Notes: generated by a model not told the origin, from the sequence alone. Numbered from the stretch's first letter, positions 1-7,812 are shown. The stretch is 10,761 nt of DNA from Larix sibirica (GCA_004151065.3 NWUY0300044957.1:6963-17723); one strand, 5' to 3'. Translations and numbers: made by a program.

Positions 1-879
1 TAGCATGCAAAGAGGTTTTCGAAACATGGTAAATCTCCCTTATACCCCGAGCCAGCATGGAAGGTGACCACGAGGCCTTCACATGGAATTCTTTAATGCT
101 TCAACCACCTCCACTAGTACTTAGATCGAATACCCACTCCCTATAGTCGTTAGTTTCCTCCTTGTTGTGAATATGTATTCCTCTATGCATACATAACCTT
201 GGTTTATAAGTTTAAACATTTAATTTCTTGGTCAGGTTACTTTCTTTAAACAATACACTTAGCATAGGGTTTGTTCTTAGCACCTACAAACAAAGAGTTA
301 TTCATGTCTTAGTTCATAATGAACTAAGTAAGCCAAAGTTCATAAGAGTCCTTCATACCTTTTTGTTGAGACGTTATTTAAATCCAACCACTCTTTTCCC
401 TTTAGAAGAAGAGGTAAGATAGCCAGAACATTTTAGCTTAAACGAGACTAGGTTATGTGTTAAGTCAAACATCCATTATAAACAAGTATGAAGTAATTAG
501 ACATAACATAAAAATAAACACTAGTGCATTATACAGGAAACATCATCATATAAATAAACGACATAAATATCACCGTAAGAAAACAAGCCACCATGTATTA
601 ATCAATGGAAGAAATCCAGATCAAGAATACAAGTATCTTTCTTAATAAGATTACACAGTGTTGAAGTTAATTTTAAATGAACCTGAGATCTTAATGATGT
701 TATTAACCCATACAGTTTTTATTTTTATTTTCGGATTTAAGGGACATAATTTACATGGGTTCTAAATAAACTCACAAATTCAAGATTTAAGTGTAGGAAG
801 TTTGAAGAGTTCAAAGGCTGTAGCACTAGAACGGGTTTTGAAGTGAGTTGCTGGTGCAATAAATCTTCATAATTTTTAC
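1..879. other. Unassigned AT-rich region, no gene recognised
   Basis: No recognisable protein, RNA gene or transposon domain was found on either strand. The first 200 bases are somewhat richer in G+C than the rest and may be the edge of an old repeat, but no terminal or coding motif supports that. The short open frames at 228-422 and 457-645 give low-complexity peptides without recognisable motifs and are best read as chance. The last ~100 bases may be leader of the LINE relic that follows, which is inference from position only. Confidence 0.5.
308..328. repeat. Short perfect inverted repeat (9-bp arms, 3-nt loop)
   Basis: The arms CTTAGTTCA and TGAACTAAG flank the loop TAA. No poly-T tract or transposon end motif is attached, so no function is assigned. 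Confidence 0.7.
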
Positions 880-1161
880 ATGATCCCTCTCTTTGATGTT
901 TTCATATGGTGCATGCAAAACATTGGATGGGAGTTGGAACATCTTATTCAATGTCTCAACAAGAAAGGGTGTAAGTTAAAACATTATCATATATATATAT
1001 ATAAATCTATGCCATTTAAGGATGCCATAAATAACAACTCCACCAATCCCAAATATTTGAAGGCCCTTCCTATTCATAGTGCTTATATAGTTGAGCACAA
1101 TAAAGGTATCATCGATGGATATCACAACACCAGAGGTAACCCAACTACATTAATTATATAA
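880..1161 (+). pseudogene. Candidate N-terminal part of the LINE ORF1
   Basis: An open frame of 93 codons. Its internal Met at codon 44 (position 1009) begins MPFKDAI, resembling the short S/P-F-K-D-A motif near the start of many plant LINE ORF1 proteins. It is followed by a proline- and asparagine-rich stretch as expected before the DUF4283 domain. The frame differs from the downstream DUF4283 frame, so at least one indel separates the two. The first 43 codons cross an (AT)n run at 989-1003 and are probably leader, not protein. The assignment rests on position and weak resemblance; it could also be a chance frame. Confidence 0.4.
989..1003. repeat. Short (AT)n microsatellite
   Basis: Seven AT dinucleotides plus one base, inside the frame that precedes the LINE ORF1 relic. 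Slippage here could account for frame changes upstream of the relic. Confidence 0.8.
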
Positions 1162-1220
1162 AAAATATTTGATTATTTCTAGATTTTATGGGTATCCCCC
1201 CCGCCACATTAACATTGTTT

Positions 1221-1769
1221 AAGTGGATTCATTTGACTTGGACCACGAATTTTGAAATTTCTCTCAACTCCAAAGTTTTTTTCATTGTTTATTTCTATGA
1301 TCATGTTGATTATGAAGAAGTGTTTGAGGAAAATATATGGTTTTGGGGAAATTAAATTCTTTTTATAACTCCTTGGTTCGATAAATTTGACCCTAACAAA
1401 GTGTCAGTTACTCAAATGTCAGTGTGGGATCATCTCCCCAATTTTCCATTACATTTCCGGTGTCTATTAATTTTTGAGGCTATTGTGAATGCTTTGGGCA
1501 CTTACATAAAATCAGATCTTGAGATAGTTGTAGTGGGCCTATTCACATATGCACGTATTTTTGTTGAGATAGACCTTTGAAAAGGTCTTTTGGTCAGAAT
1601 TATTCTCGCTTGGAAGGATTTTATATATACACAGGTTTTGGATTATGAGAACACAACTTTTAGGTGCTAGATATGTCATTTACTAGGACATTTACTAGAT
1701 ACTAGTCCACATGTTTGCGCTCATCCTCCTAGGAAAAAAGAAATGCAACTAAAACAAAGAGATGGCATG
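1221..1769 (+). pseudogene. Degenerate LINE ORF1: DUF4283-like domain plus zinc knuckle
   Basis: One frame reads through with three in-frame stops: TAA 1353, TGA 1578 and TAG 1668. Landmarks in order are W-x3-TW at 1224; a FFIVYF-like strand; NIWFWG at 1332-1349; TPWFDKFDP at about 1368; SVWDHLPNFPLHF around 1425-1460; ALGTYIKSD at about 1490; and YARIFVEIDL just before the TGA. This order is typical of the DUF4283 domain of plant LINE ORF1 proteins. The tail has DYENTTFRC then C-x2-C-x4-H-x4-S, a CCHC knuckle whose second residue is the TAG stop and whose last Cys is Ser (AGT at 1704). Basic PPRKKE follows. DUF4283 and CCHC knuckles bind nucleic acid in the element's RNP. The number of stops rules out function. 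Confidence 0.85.
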
Positions 1770-1789
1770 AGGGGAAATTTTATGGGAAA

Positions 1790-1812
1790 AATTTCACCCA
1801 TGGGGTGAAATT
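1790..1812. repeat. Perfect inverted repeat (10-bp arms, 3-nt loop)
   Basis: The arms AATTTCACCC and GGGTGAAATT flank ATG. It lies just after the last recognisable LINE residues, where the element loses its 3' part. A similar word (GGGGAAAACTTTCATCCC) recurs in direct orientation at about 2302-2319, so 1783-2319 may be bounded by weak direct repeats. Confidence 0.7.
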
Positions 1813-2040
1813 AAGGGGGTTAGAAATATTCAATGGGTGAATTTTAATATGGAAAGTTGTTTTTTTTAAATTTAACACATTTGTCCAATATTTATTAAAC
1901 CAATAATAACCATGAGACCAATTTCCCTCCCCGTATTAACGAGGGAGAGAAAAATAAATGATTTCACCCTCTCAAATTTATCTCAAATCCTCAAATAACC
2001 CCCCAATTATCATTAGAATTCATGTTCAATCCCTCCTTCG

Positions 2041-2250
2041 CACCCATTTTTCAGTAATTAAGGCTTCCAATAGTTATTTTTCCCTCCATATTTCATTTAA
2101 ATTGCGGATACAATTGCATTCTCCTCAATTTCCCATCAAATTAACATTGAAACATTCCTTCACCCCTAGATTTTCAATAATGGAGGTTTTCAATAGTTAT
2201 TTCACCCTCCATATTTATTGTAAGATGAAGAATTCATCCTCAATTTGTTA
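2041..2250. repeat. Diverged tandem duplication, period about 120 bp
   Basis: Copy 1 starts CACCCATTTTTCA at 2041 and copy 2 starts CACCCCTAGATTTTCA at 2161. Both then contain CAATAGTTATTT (2068 and 2191) followed by CCCTCCATATTT, and TCCTCAATTT (2122 and 2237). Anchor offsets of 120, 123 and 115 show small indels. The repeat accounts for the open frame 1958-2335, whose peptide repeats the same way (N-S-Y-F twice). That frame has no recognisable domain and is not called as a gene. Confidence 0.7.
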
Positions 2251-2340
2251 TATAAAGAATTTGTATACAAAAATGTCCATATTTCATGGAATTGGGGCTA
2301 ATGGGGAAAACTTTCATCCCTATATAATACCTTAATGATT

Positions 2341-3767
2341 TACCGAGTTCCCTATAAAACCCTGGAATACCAACCCTTGTATGTAGCTAAGTATTGTAAC
2401 AAGTGGAACTTTATAATTGATAGTGCTATGTATTTGGTTTTTTTATTGATTTATGCTAAACATCAACTTGTGCTATTGGGGATAACCGATGAATGAGGGG
2501 TCTTGGTTTCTTTAGGGAAAGAACTAAGTTAAAAACAAAAAGTAAGAAGGATAAATAGAGAAAAGAATTAAATTGAAATAAAAATAAAAATAGAAATTGA
2601 ATAAAGTAAATAAGAAGAGAATAAAAGAAGAAAAGGAAGAGATGCTTCTATAATTGTAACCCCTACAAAGATGGAATCACCTAAGAAATTAGCTAAGAAT
2701 AGTAAATTCCTCTTCTACAAAAGAGGGAAAAACGAATTCCAAGGGGTTAGTCTCTCTTGGTAGAAGAAGAAAGAGTAATACACCAAAGAATAGAAATCAA
2801 AAGAACAAAAAAAGAAATTAAAAATCTAAAATCTAAAAGAATACAAGAAGTTGTAATGAATAGAAAAATGAACAGCTGAAGGGACAGAGCTAGCCTTTGG
2901 TATGTTCTTGTAGATGACCAGAACCAGGTCAAATCGTTGTTGAAAATATCTATGGCCATAGAGTGTGGGCATTGAGGTGTTGTGTACCAGCTGGTAGGAG
3001 TAACTAACTGGGTACTATTAACGTTAGTATTTTCTATATATTATGGATTACTGTGTGTTGGTTAGTAGCAATATCGTGTATGTAGGATGGACTATTGTTT
3101 GTTGGTTGGTAGGTGTGATGCAAGGAATTAACCACACACACTGGTATGATGATTTGGCTAAAATGGGACCCTGAGTTGGAATGCGGATCTGTTAAAGTAA
3201 AATAAATTTGAAAAATGTAAGAATACTAAAAAGTACCCCTAGAGAGACCAGGACTCGGCTCAACGCTGACTATGGGGAAGCTAAGAATGCAATTTCCTAC
3301 ATATATATGGTTGGGTAGATCGGGGAAATCCATAGAGTAGTTGAAGATTGATCAGTAGAACTAAGAACATATGATTTCCTTTCACTTTATATATTTATGC
3401 CCTTAAGATTCATTAATTTTGTATCTATTATTCTAATGCTACGATGGTTTATGCATGCATCTTTGTTTGAATTTGGTGGATTATCTAGAATGTCAACTAT
3501 GAAAATGTATGATCTATCTATATGAAGGTACATGGTATTTGTTGATCTAAATTAAGACCTGATTATATGATAGATATGGAAAATGTGGTCTGATACTTTG
3601 TATATTTGTGATGAAAAAAATAACAAAAAAATAGTGCTAATATATGATATAAATGCTAGTAAAACATGTGATGCTATGAAGGACTGAAAATAAGTATTCT
3701 TAACTGATCTGACTTTTGTTCTAGTTATTATTATCTTGAATGTTGAAGTAACATGTTATGTTATGTG
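2341..3767. other. Unassigned region with a purine-rich tract
   Basis: No gene, RNA gene or transposon domain is recognised. About 2516-2870 is strongly A/G-rich on the + strand, with runs such as AAAAGAAGAAAAGGAAG. The minus-strand frame 2747-2959 is its complement, a hydrophobic F/L/S-rich peptide explained by composition. A small diverged direct repeat of period 44 lies at about 3052-3112 (TGTGTGTTGGTTAG and TGTTTGTTGGTTGG). The remaining sequence shows nothing I can assign. Confidence 0.5.
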
Positions 3768-4070
3768 ATTACCCTAACTATTGCAATGGGAAACAAAATC
3801 TAATAAACCTGTCTTAGAACGTCTGGTTACCATAACAACTGCATTGGGTAGCAGATCCTAGTACAAATGTATTAGAAATTATGTGTGGTTAACCTAAGTG
3901 TTGCGTTGGGAAGCAGATTCTCGTACAATTGTTTTATTATTTATTTAATGCGTAATGATTGCATTGGGAAGAAAGTCTAAAGTAGTTGTTAAAATATTTT
4001 ATTGTACCTAACAGTGGCATTGGGCCACATACTCTACCAGAAACTAGAATTGAAAAAATATCCTAAAAGG
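3768..4070. repeat. Minisatellite: five diverged copies, period 56-62 bp
   Basis: The anchor word GCATTGGG or a one-base variant recurs at 3783, 3841, 3903, 3961 and 4017, giving spacings of 58, 62, 58 and 56. Around it most copies share GGTTAACCTAAC-like sequence upstream and AAGCAGATTCT then GTACAATTGTT downstream. Copies 2 and 3 are closest; copies 1, 4 and 5 are more worn. No open frame or RNA signature goes with it. It may be an internal repeat of an unrecognised transposon. Confidence 0.75.
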
Positions 4071-4079
4071 TATTAGTAA

Positions 4080-4996
4080 TGGTACCCTATGTGTAGCTAT
4101 ATGTATCTAAACTACTATAGTAAGAGATTGTTAATTGAACAAACATAATGATATCTAGCACCTCTTTGACTACATAATTGAACAATACAAGGCTATGAAC
4201 ATAAACACCTAACATAATTGCAAGTATACTATCTGAACTTAAATCAACAATATTCCTAGATCTATGGATTCCATTTGGGAAACACTACCAGCTATAAGAT
4301 AATAATAACGGTCCAAATAAATAGTCCATGGGAGGTTTATGTATGGACTTCTTACATGCTACCACCTAGTAAGCTAACTATTAAATAAAATAATCAAGGA
4401 CTTATGATAGCCCCAATATTTACTTACAATATTAAGTAAGAAAATATGAAGGAGCCAAGACCTTCTCGAACAACCCTAAAAATAGTAGTCCCCAATCTAC
4501 AACGTAGTCACCTGAGTGCCGAGTTGATACAAATCCCAAGATCCCTAGATACAACATACAGATTTGCATCAATAACATATATCAATTATGAACAATAATC
4601 TGAAAGGAAAGTTGAATAAAAGTAGGGTAAAAGAATCTAACTAGATTATGCATACAATACAATCTATCATTAATATCACATTGAATTATCATATCTAAAT
4701 GTATGGTCTTAATACAGGAATGGTTTCCACTCAAACTTAAAGGAAGCACAAATAAAGGTCAAACTAGTTTGAATATAAGCATACAAGTACTTCCTATCAA
4801 TGTTAGTGTCCAAAACTGGAGACAAAGATAAGAATATATATACATGCATGGGTTTATAACCAAGTATGATATGCCTATCTAGATGCTATGTAAAGGCCGT
4901 AGGCTCATAATTATATATGTATATATAATTATCCATATGCATGTATGTGAGTAAGATCTATTTAAATGGAATAACTGTAATTATATGCTTACTAAT
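4080..4996. other. Unassigned AT-rich region
   Basis: No coding potential is seen on either strand: all six frames are closed within short distances. The only structure found is the near-perfect palindrome at 4907-4932. A short island of higher G+C at about 4450-4555 has no recognised motif. Confidence 0.5.
4907..4932. repeat. Inverted repeat, 12-bp perfect arms, 2-nt loop
   Basis: The arms ATAATTATATAT and ATATATAATTAT flank GT. Simple AT composition makes this less surprising than the GC-containing palindromes elsewhere in the window, but such sites can extrude as cruciforms. Confidence 0.75.
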
Positions 4997-5009
4997 AAAT
5001 TTAAATCAA
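4997..5009. repeat. Left target-site duplication of the SINE
   Basis: AAATTTAAATCAA, matched at 12 of 13 positions by the right copy at 5146-5158. The flank is AT-rich, as favoured by LINE endonucleases, which also makes a chance match less unlikely. Confidence 0.5.
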
Positions 5010-5023
5010 TTGTCCATTGGTTG

Positions 5024-5035
5024 TAGCCTAGGTGG
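5024..5035 (+). promoter_or_regulatory. RNA polymerase III A box
   Basis: TAGCCTAGGTGG fits the internal A-box consensus TRGCNNAGYNGG at all but one position. It lies 14 bases inside the inferred SINE start, where tRNA-derived SINEs carry it. Confidence 0.7.
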
Positions 5036-5067
5036 TTGGGAGGAATGTTTGTTACCCTCCCCACCCA

Positions 5068-5077
5068 GGTTCAATTC
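5068..5077 (+). promoter_or_regulatory. RNA polymerase III B box
   Basis: GGTTCAATTC fits the B-box (TFIIIC site) consensus RGTTCRANNC completely. It sits 32 bases after the A box. Confidence 0.75.
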
Positions 5078-5145
5078 TTGTAAGTGACATACGGCTCTTG
5101 TTGAGCCTATATTATAATGAATGTAATTCATGCATTAACACTAAA

Positions 5146-5158
5146 AAATTAAAATCAA
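5146..5158. repeat. Right target-site duplication of the SINE
   Basis: AAATTAAAATCAA, directly after the A-rich end of the SINE; it pairs with the copy at 4997-5009. Confidence 0.5.
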
Positions 5159-5557
5159 CCCATTAAATGTGGAAACAAAATTGTGGATGTTAGTTTATAA
5201 TTGGAGAAAAGTATATGCATTAACACTAAAACATTACTATTAAAATAGAAGATATAAATTTAGTAAGTTTTTCAGTTTTAATGAAGTTAATATTAAAAAG
5301 ATTTAACAAAAAATATATTTCAAGAAGGTATAGATAAAACAAGTTTTGTTTTGTTTTTTCTAGTAAGTAAGGTTTAATTTTCTCAAGTCATGGAACACCT
5401 TGAGGTAGTAGTTAAATATGTGGTTGAACTTAAAAACATTATATTAAATGATGTCATGACCTATGTACACATAATTGGATGAAAGCCCAAGATTAATAAT
5501 TATGAAATCTTTGAAAAACATAATTGATTATACATTAAAAATAAATAAAACAAACTT

Positions 5558-5562
<5 letters not shown>
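5159..5562. other. Unassigned AT-rich intergenic DNA
   Basis: No gene or transposon domain is seen. It contains the second copy (5215-5231) of a 17-base word ATGCATTAACACTAAAA that ends the SINE (5130-5146); upstream similarity between the two copies is weak. Confidence 0.5.

Positions 5563-5597
<35 letters not shown>
5563..5597. repeat. (AT)n microsatellite, about 17 repeats
   Basis: An uninterrupted AT run of 35 bases flanked by non-repetitive AT-rich DNA. It is expected to vary in length between individuals. Confidence 0.95.
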
Positions 5598-5603
<6 letters not shown>

Positions 5604-5690
5604 TAATAAATAATTTTGTATATATAAGCTATTTACTTTAGACTTTTAATAAAACTATTATTTTAATTACATAATTTCTTATGTAATCAA

Positions 5691-5765
5691 ATTCATTTCC
5701 ATATTTATACTCAATCGTACTATTTATATCTTTATTCATTTCCATATTTATACTCAATCGTACTA
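5691..5765. repeat. Tandem repeat, period 43 bp, 32 bp identical
   Basis: Copies at 5691-5722 and 5734-5765 are identical over 32 bases, beginning ATTCATTTCCATATTTATAC. Perfect identity, while other repeats in the window are worn, indicates a recent duplication. Confidence 0.95.
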
Positions 5766-5797
5766 CTTAAGTCGACATCATAAATGGGAAGTCGGCA

Positions 5798-5823
5798 AGT
5801 GACCACATAAATATGTGGTCACT
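5798..5823. repeat. Palindrome, 12-bp perfect arms, 2-nt loop
   Basis: The arms AGTGACCACATA and TATGTGGTCACT flank AA. With mixed base composition this is unlikely by chance in 10 kb. It lies between the 43-bp tandem repeat and the promoter-like segment. It could be a transposon footprint, a dimeric factor site or a cruciform; nothing seen decides between these. Confidence 0.85.
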
Positions 5824-6059
5824 AAGACTTTTGGGCGAATTATTAAGTTTATATTATTTTTTTAATAGAAGTTTTGTTTAAAGACGTCATTCTACATTGC
5901 AATTTCGACGAAAAAACCGGAGGCGGTGGCCCGCACGATTAGTTAACGTTCACATTACTGGGAAAAAGAAAAGACGCTTAAGGAATCTTAACTAATTACT
6001 TGGATTTTGATTGGTGTAAGTGGTGGCCTCCCATTCCTGACTTCACTGACTTGACTTGT

Positions 6060-6067
6060 CCACGTGG
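6060..6067. promoter_or_regulatory. G-box CCACGTGG
   Basis: CACGTG core (6061-6066) inside a perfect 10-base palindrome TCCACGTGGA (6059-6068). In plants such sites bind bZIP and bHLH factors in light, stress and abscisic-acid responses. It lies about 150 bases upstream of the TATA box. Use in this locus is inferred. Confidence 0.6.
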
Positions 6068-6212
6068 ATGATTGTTGCTGGTAGATGGTTCCAGAATAGG
6101 TCATCTCACCCACTATCAAATATGAAATTTCCCAGAAACTACTTTTGCAACTTTCCTTCTATTTTCTAAATTTTGTACCAAATTTTCCCAGGTGGGGACT
6201 ATGGGTTGCCTC

Positions 6213-6220
6213 TATATAAG
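6213..6220 (+). promoter_or_regulatory. TATA box TATATAAG
   Basis: Sits in a GC-richer surround (GGGTTGCCTC before, GGAAAT after), matching plant core promoters. It predicts a start about 30 bases downstream, near 6245. Confidence 0.6.
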
Positions 6221-6244
6221 GAAATAATGGGTGGCAATAGGAAG

Positions 6245-6443
6245 CCAAGTTCCTGGTTTAACTTTTGCTTCAACCCCGAACTCGGCCGGTGTCATCTTCA
6301 AATCTGCGCAGACCCTCCCTCTCGCTCCCTGATGCCTTAGAAATTATTACGCTGCCATGGCCGATGCGTCATAGATCGTCCATGGTGGAAGAGATTCAAG
6401 AAAATTGAGATTGAAAGCCGAAGATTGAGGTTTTTTTTATTTG
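6245..6443 (+). other. Putative first (leader) exon with small uORFs
   Basis: Inferred from the TATA box upstream and the donor TTG|GTGAGTAT at 6444. Four AUGs open very short frames: 6332 (2 codons), 6357 (MADAS, 5 codons, in the strong context GCCATGGCC), 6364 (14 codons, stop at 6406) and, in its frame, 6382. None leads to a long protein, so the exon would be a 5' UTR unless the gene is broken. The same strand is open in another frame from 6341 to 6649 (102 codons, no ATG) with no recognisable domain. If real, the uORFs would limit translation of the main frame. An untranslated RNA gene or a pseudogene are alternatives. Confidence 0.4.
6355..6385 (+). other. Leader hairpin enclosing the 5-codon uORF start
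   Basis: The arms CCATGGCCGAT (6355-6365) and ATCGTCCATGG (6375-6385) pair at 10 of 11 positions around a 9-base loop. The AUG at 6357 lies in the left arm, its UAG stop (6372-6374) is at the end of the loop, and the right arm carries the AUG at 6382. The structure is seen in sequence; any control role is inference. Confidence 0.5.
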
Positions 6444-7216
6444 GTGAGTATTTATACTATAAGTTTGCAGTTTCTCCACATAAAGAATCTGGACCGATTT
6501 CATTATGTATAACCAGATGGAAGATCAACCTGGAATTTCTCTGTTTATGTAAATTCGCTTCGAATGTATTTACCAAGGCGTATGGCTCGCCTAACCCTGC
6601 TGTTGGAAGAGGTATTTCTATCTTAATACCACTGTACTATTGTTGGTAGATATGTCTTCATTAATGTCATAGTATTACATTTCTGATTATCATTTTTCCT
6701 TAAATTATCATTTTCTTTGAAGTTATAGTCATGCATCTTTGAATAAAACGGATCAGTGATTTCGTGATATGTAAATAAACATGGATATATCCATTGTGTT
6801 GGATTTTATTTTGTTTGACCAATACTTTATCATGTTGGAGATTTTTAAATGATGAAAAACAAGATCCATACAATGTAAATGTTGGAATAGAGATTTAGGA
6901 TATGGAAATTTATAGATATTGATGGTATAAAATGTGATATATATTACAAATATGAAATTTTTTAATCTAAAAATATGTTTATCTGAATACCTGTGATCCA
7001 TCCACGATAATTTTACAAGATAAAGTTTTTATAATAATAATAATAATAATGTATTTTTCAAGATTTATTTTAATTATGGATATAATAAGTTTTAATCACA
7101 TGCTTTGAGGTGTAAACTTTTTTTAAAGATTTGCATTTAAGGGATTTGATATATATGTATTTAACATGGATCTCTTTTTGTTTAATTTATTATTGTTAGC
7201 AACAAAAATTATGCAG
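6444..7216 (+). other. Intron-like AT/T-rich stretch, no gene seen
   Basis: Starts at the strong donor GTGAGT (6444) and could end at the acceptor ATGCAG|G (AG at 7215-7216), preceded by T-rich sequence. A second donor-like site is at 6614 (GAAGAG|GTATTT). The base drop to AT/T-rich sequence after 6620 is typical of plant introns. The minus-strand frame 6753-7001 shows no motif. No coding exon is evident after 7217, so splicing is not proven. Confidence 0.35.
7031..7050. repeat. (ATA)n microsatellite
   Basis: Twenty bases of ATA repeats within the intron-like stretch. Confidence 0.9.
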
Positions 7217-7297
7217 GAGAAAAATAATGATAAATAATAGCAAACACAATAGCAACACAATATTTATCCTTGAAAACCTTGTAGGGAAAAATCAACC

Positions 7298-7321
7298 ATC
7301 AATAATAGATCTATTATTGAT
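7298..7321. repeat. Perfect 24-bp palindrome without loop
   Basis: ATCAATAATAGA followed by its exact complement, centred on AGATCT. The single ambiguous base of the window (7322) is the next nucleotide, as could happen when a read fails at a strong hairpin. Confidence 0.9.
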
Positions 7322-7724
7322 NAGGCTAACAAGTTCTATGCAATATCGTTGACCTTGATTGGATCGAGGATGGACGTAGAGGTCTCACATAATAAATTGC
7401 AACCCTAACAGACTTGGTTGACTCATAACTAAGTCGTGTTCATAACCGATATGATTGAATTATTAAACAATATACTTAATAGATCGACCCCTTTGATCCA
7501 AAGGATCAATGGGGATGAGTTGACATACCCATGTAAACTCGATCTCATGGAAATAGGACTTGTCCTCATTACTAATTGAATAGAGCAATGCCTGCACAAA
7601 GTGGAGCGATGCTCCAAGCTACAAAACCAAGATGTGGAAGGGTTGACCAATTAGCTAAGGTCACAGATCAACCAAGCCTCAAATAACAAAACAAATTATT
7701 TATGTAACTATGAGATCCTTTAAG

Positions 7725-7749
7725 TGCTAGGCAACATATTTTCCTAGCA
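7725..7749. repeat. Hairpin, 7-bp arms, 11-nt loop
   Basis: TGCTAGG and CCTAGCA. Short, so it could be chance; noted because another hairpin follows 33 bases later. Confidence 0.5.
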
Positions 7750-7782
7750 TTCGAGGTCGATGCCATGGTTGGAATAAGCTGT

Positions 7783-7812
7783 AAACAACTCTCCCTTATG
7801 GAAGAGTTGTTT
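7783..7812. repeat. Hairpin, 10-bp perfect arms, 10-nt loop
   Basis: AAACAACTCT and AGAGTTGTTT. On the + strand the right arm is followed by TTATGTTA, not a poly-U tract. It is too short for a plant miRNA precursor. Confidence 0.7.

Larger units (their letters stand above)
880..1769 (+). mobile_element. Relic of a plant LINE (non-LTR retrotransposon), ORF1 part only
   Basis: A DUF4283-like domain and a C-terminal CCHC knuckle read in one frame from 1221 to 1769, preceded in another frame by an N-terminal-looking piece (880-1161). This order is that of ORF1 in plant L1-type LINEs, where ORF1 is an RNA-binding, gag-like protein for the retrotransposition particle. No endonuclease or reverse-transcriptase (ORF2) sequence follows, nor a poly(A) tail. 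LINEs are usually truncated at the 5' end, so losing the 3' part suggests a later deletion or replacement near 1780. The left boundary is uncertain and no target-site duplication was found. The element is dead. Confidence 0.75.
5010..5145 (+). mobile_element. tRNA-derived SINE
   Basis: A short non-autonomous retroposon of about 136 bp, transcribed by RNA polymerase III and mobilised by LINE proteins. Evidence: an A box (5024-5035) and B box (5068-5077) separated by 32 bases, the tRNA-like spacing; a non-tRNA body; an A-rich 3' end (TAAAAAA at 5142); and flanking copies AAATTTAAATCAA (4997-5009) and AAATTAAAATCAA (5146-5158), which match at 12 of 13 bases and look like a target-site duplication. 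The tRNA part does not fold as a real tRNA, so a functional tRNA gene is excluded. The family is not identified. A 17-base word from its 3' end recurs at 5215-5231, so the right boundary could be more complex. Confidence 0.7.
5990..6245 (+). promoter_or_regulatory. Candidate RNA polymerase II promoter
   Basis: This stretch is clearly richer in G+C than its flanks and holds a plausible plant promoter in correct order: an inverted CCAAT (ATTGG, 6010-6014), a W-box-like TTGACT (6051-6056), a palindromic G-box (6060-6067) and a TATA box (6213-6220). Transcription would start near 6243-6250. Downstream is a pyrimidine-rich leader with CCCTCCCTCTCGCTCCCT at about 6313-6330, as common in plant 5' UTRs, then a good splice donor. 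The combination is convincing as a promoter, but the gene it drives was not found and the unit may be a relic. Confidence 0.55.

Noticed and set aside
228-645. Two short + frames near the left end
   Set aside because: Low-complexity peptides without motifs, no promoter or splice context; chance frames in AT-rich DNA.
1958-2335. 125-codon + frame as a gene
   Set aside because: It is explained by a diverged ~120-bp duplication and low-complexity pyrimidine-rich DNA; no domain, no promoter in good position.
2747-2959. Minus-strand hydrophobic small protein
   Set aside because: It is the complement of a purine-rich tract; F/L/S richness follows from composition and nothing else supports a gene.
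4905-4995. Second copy of the LTR starting near 4870
   Set aside because: Some words (AT-rich run, TGCATG, TTGGAATAAC-like) resemble 8770-8875, but similarity is weak, AT-driven and stops on both sides; no PBS or LTR end is near.
5010-5095. tRNA gene at the A/B boxes
   Set aside because: Only the promoter boxes are tRNA-like; no acceptor or anticodon stem can be drawn, and target-site duplications flank a longer unit.
5798-5826. Helitron 3' end (hairpin then CTRR)
   Set aside because: CTAA overlaps the hairpin arm instead of following it by about ten bases, and no 5' TC end or Rep/helicase sequence is seen.
6425-6649. 74-codon + frame after the leader as a protein
   Set aside because: The frame is open from 6341 but has no ATG, crosses a strong splice donor at 6444 and shows no domain; kept only as a note under the leader exon.
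7783-7812. miRNA precursor or terminator hairpin
   Set aside because: Stem of only 10 bp, no extended foldback and no poly-U tract.
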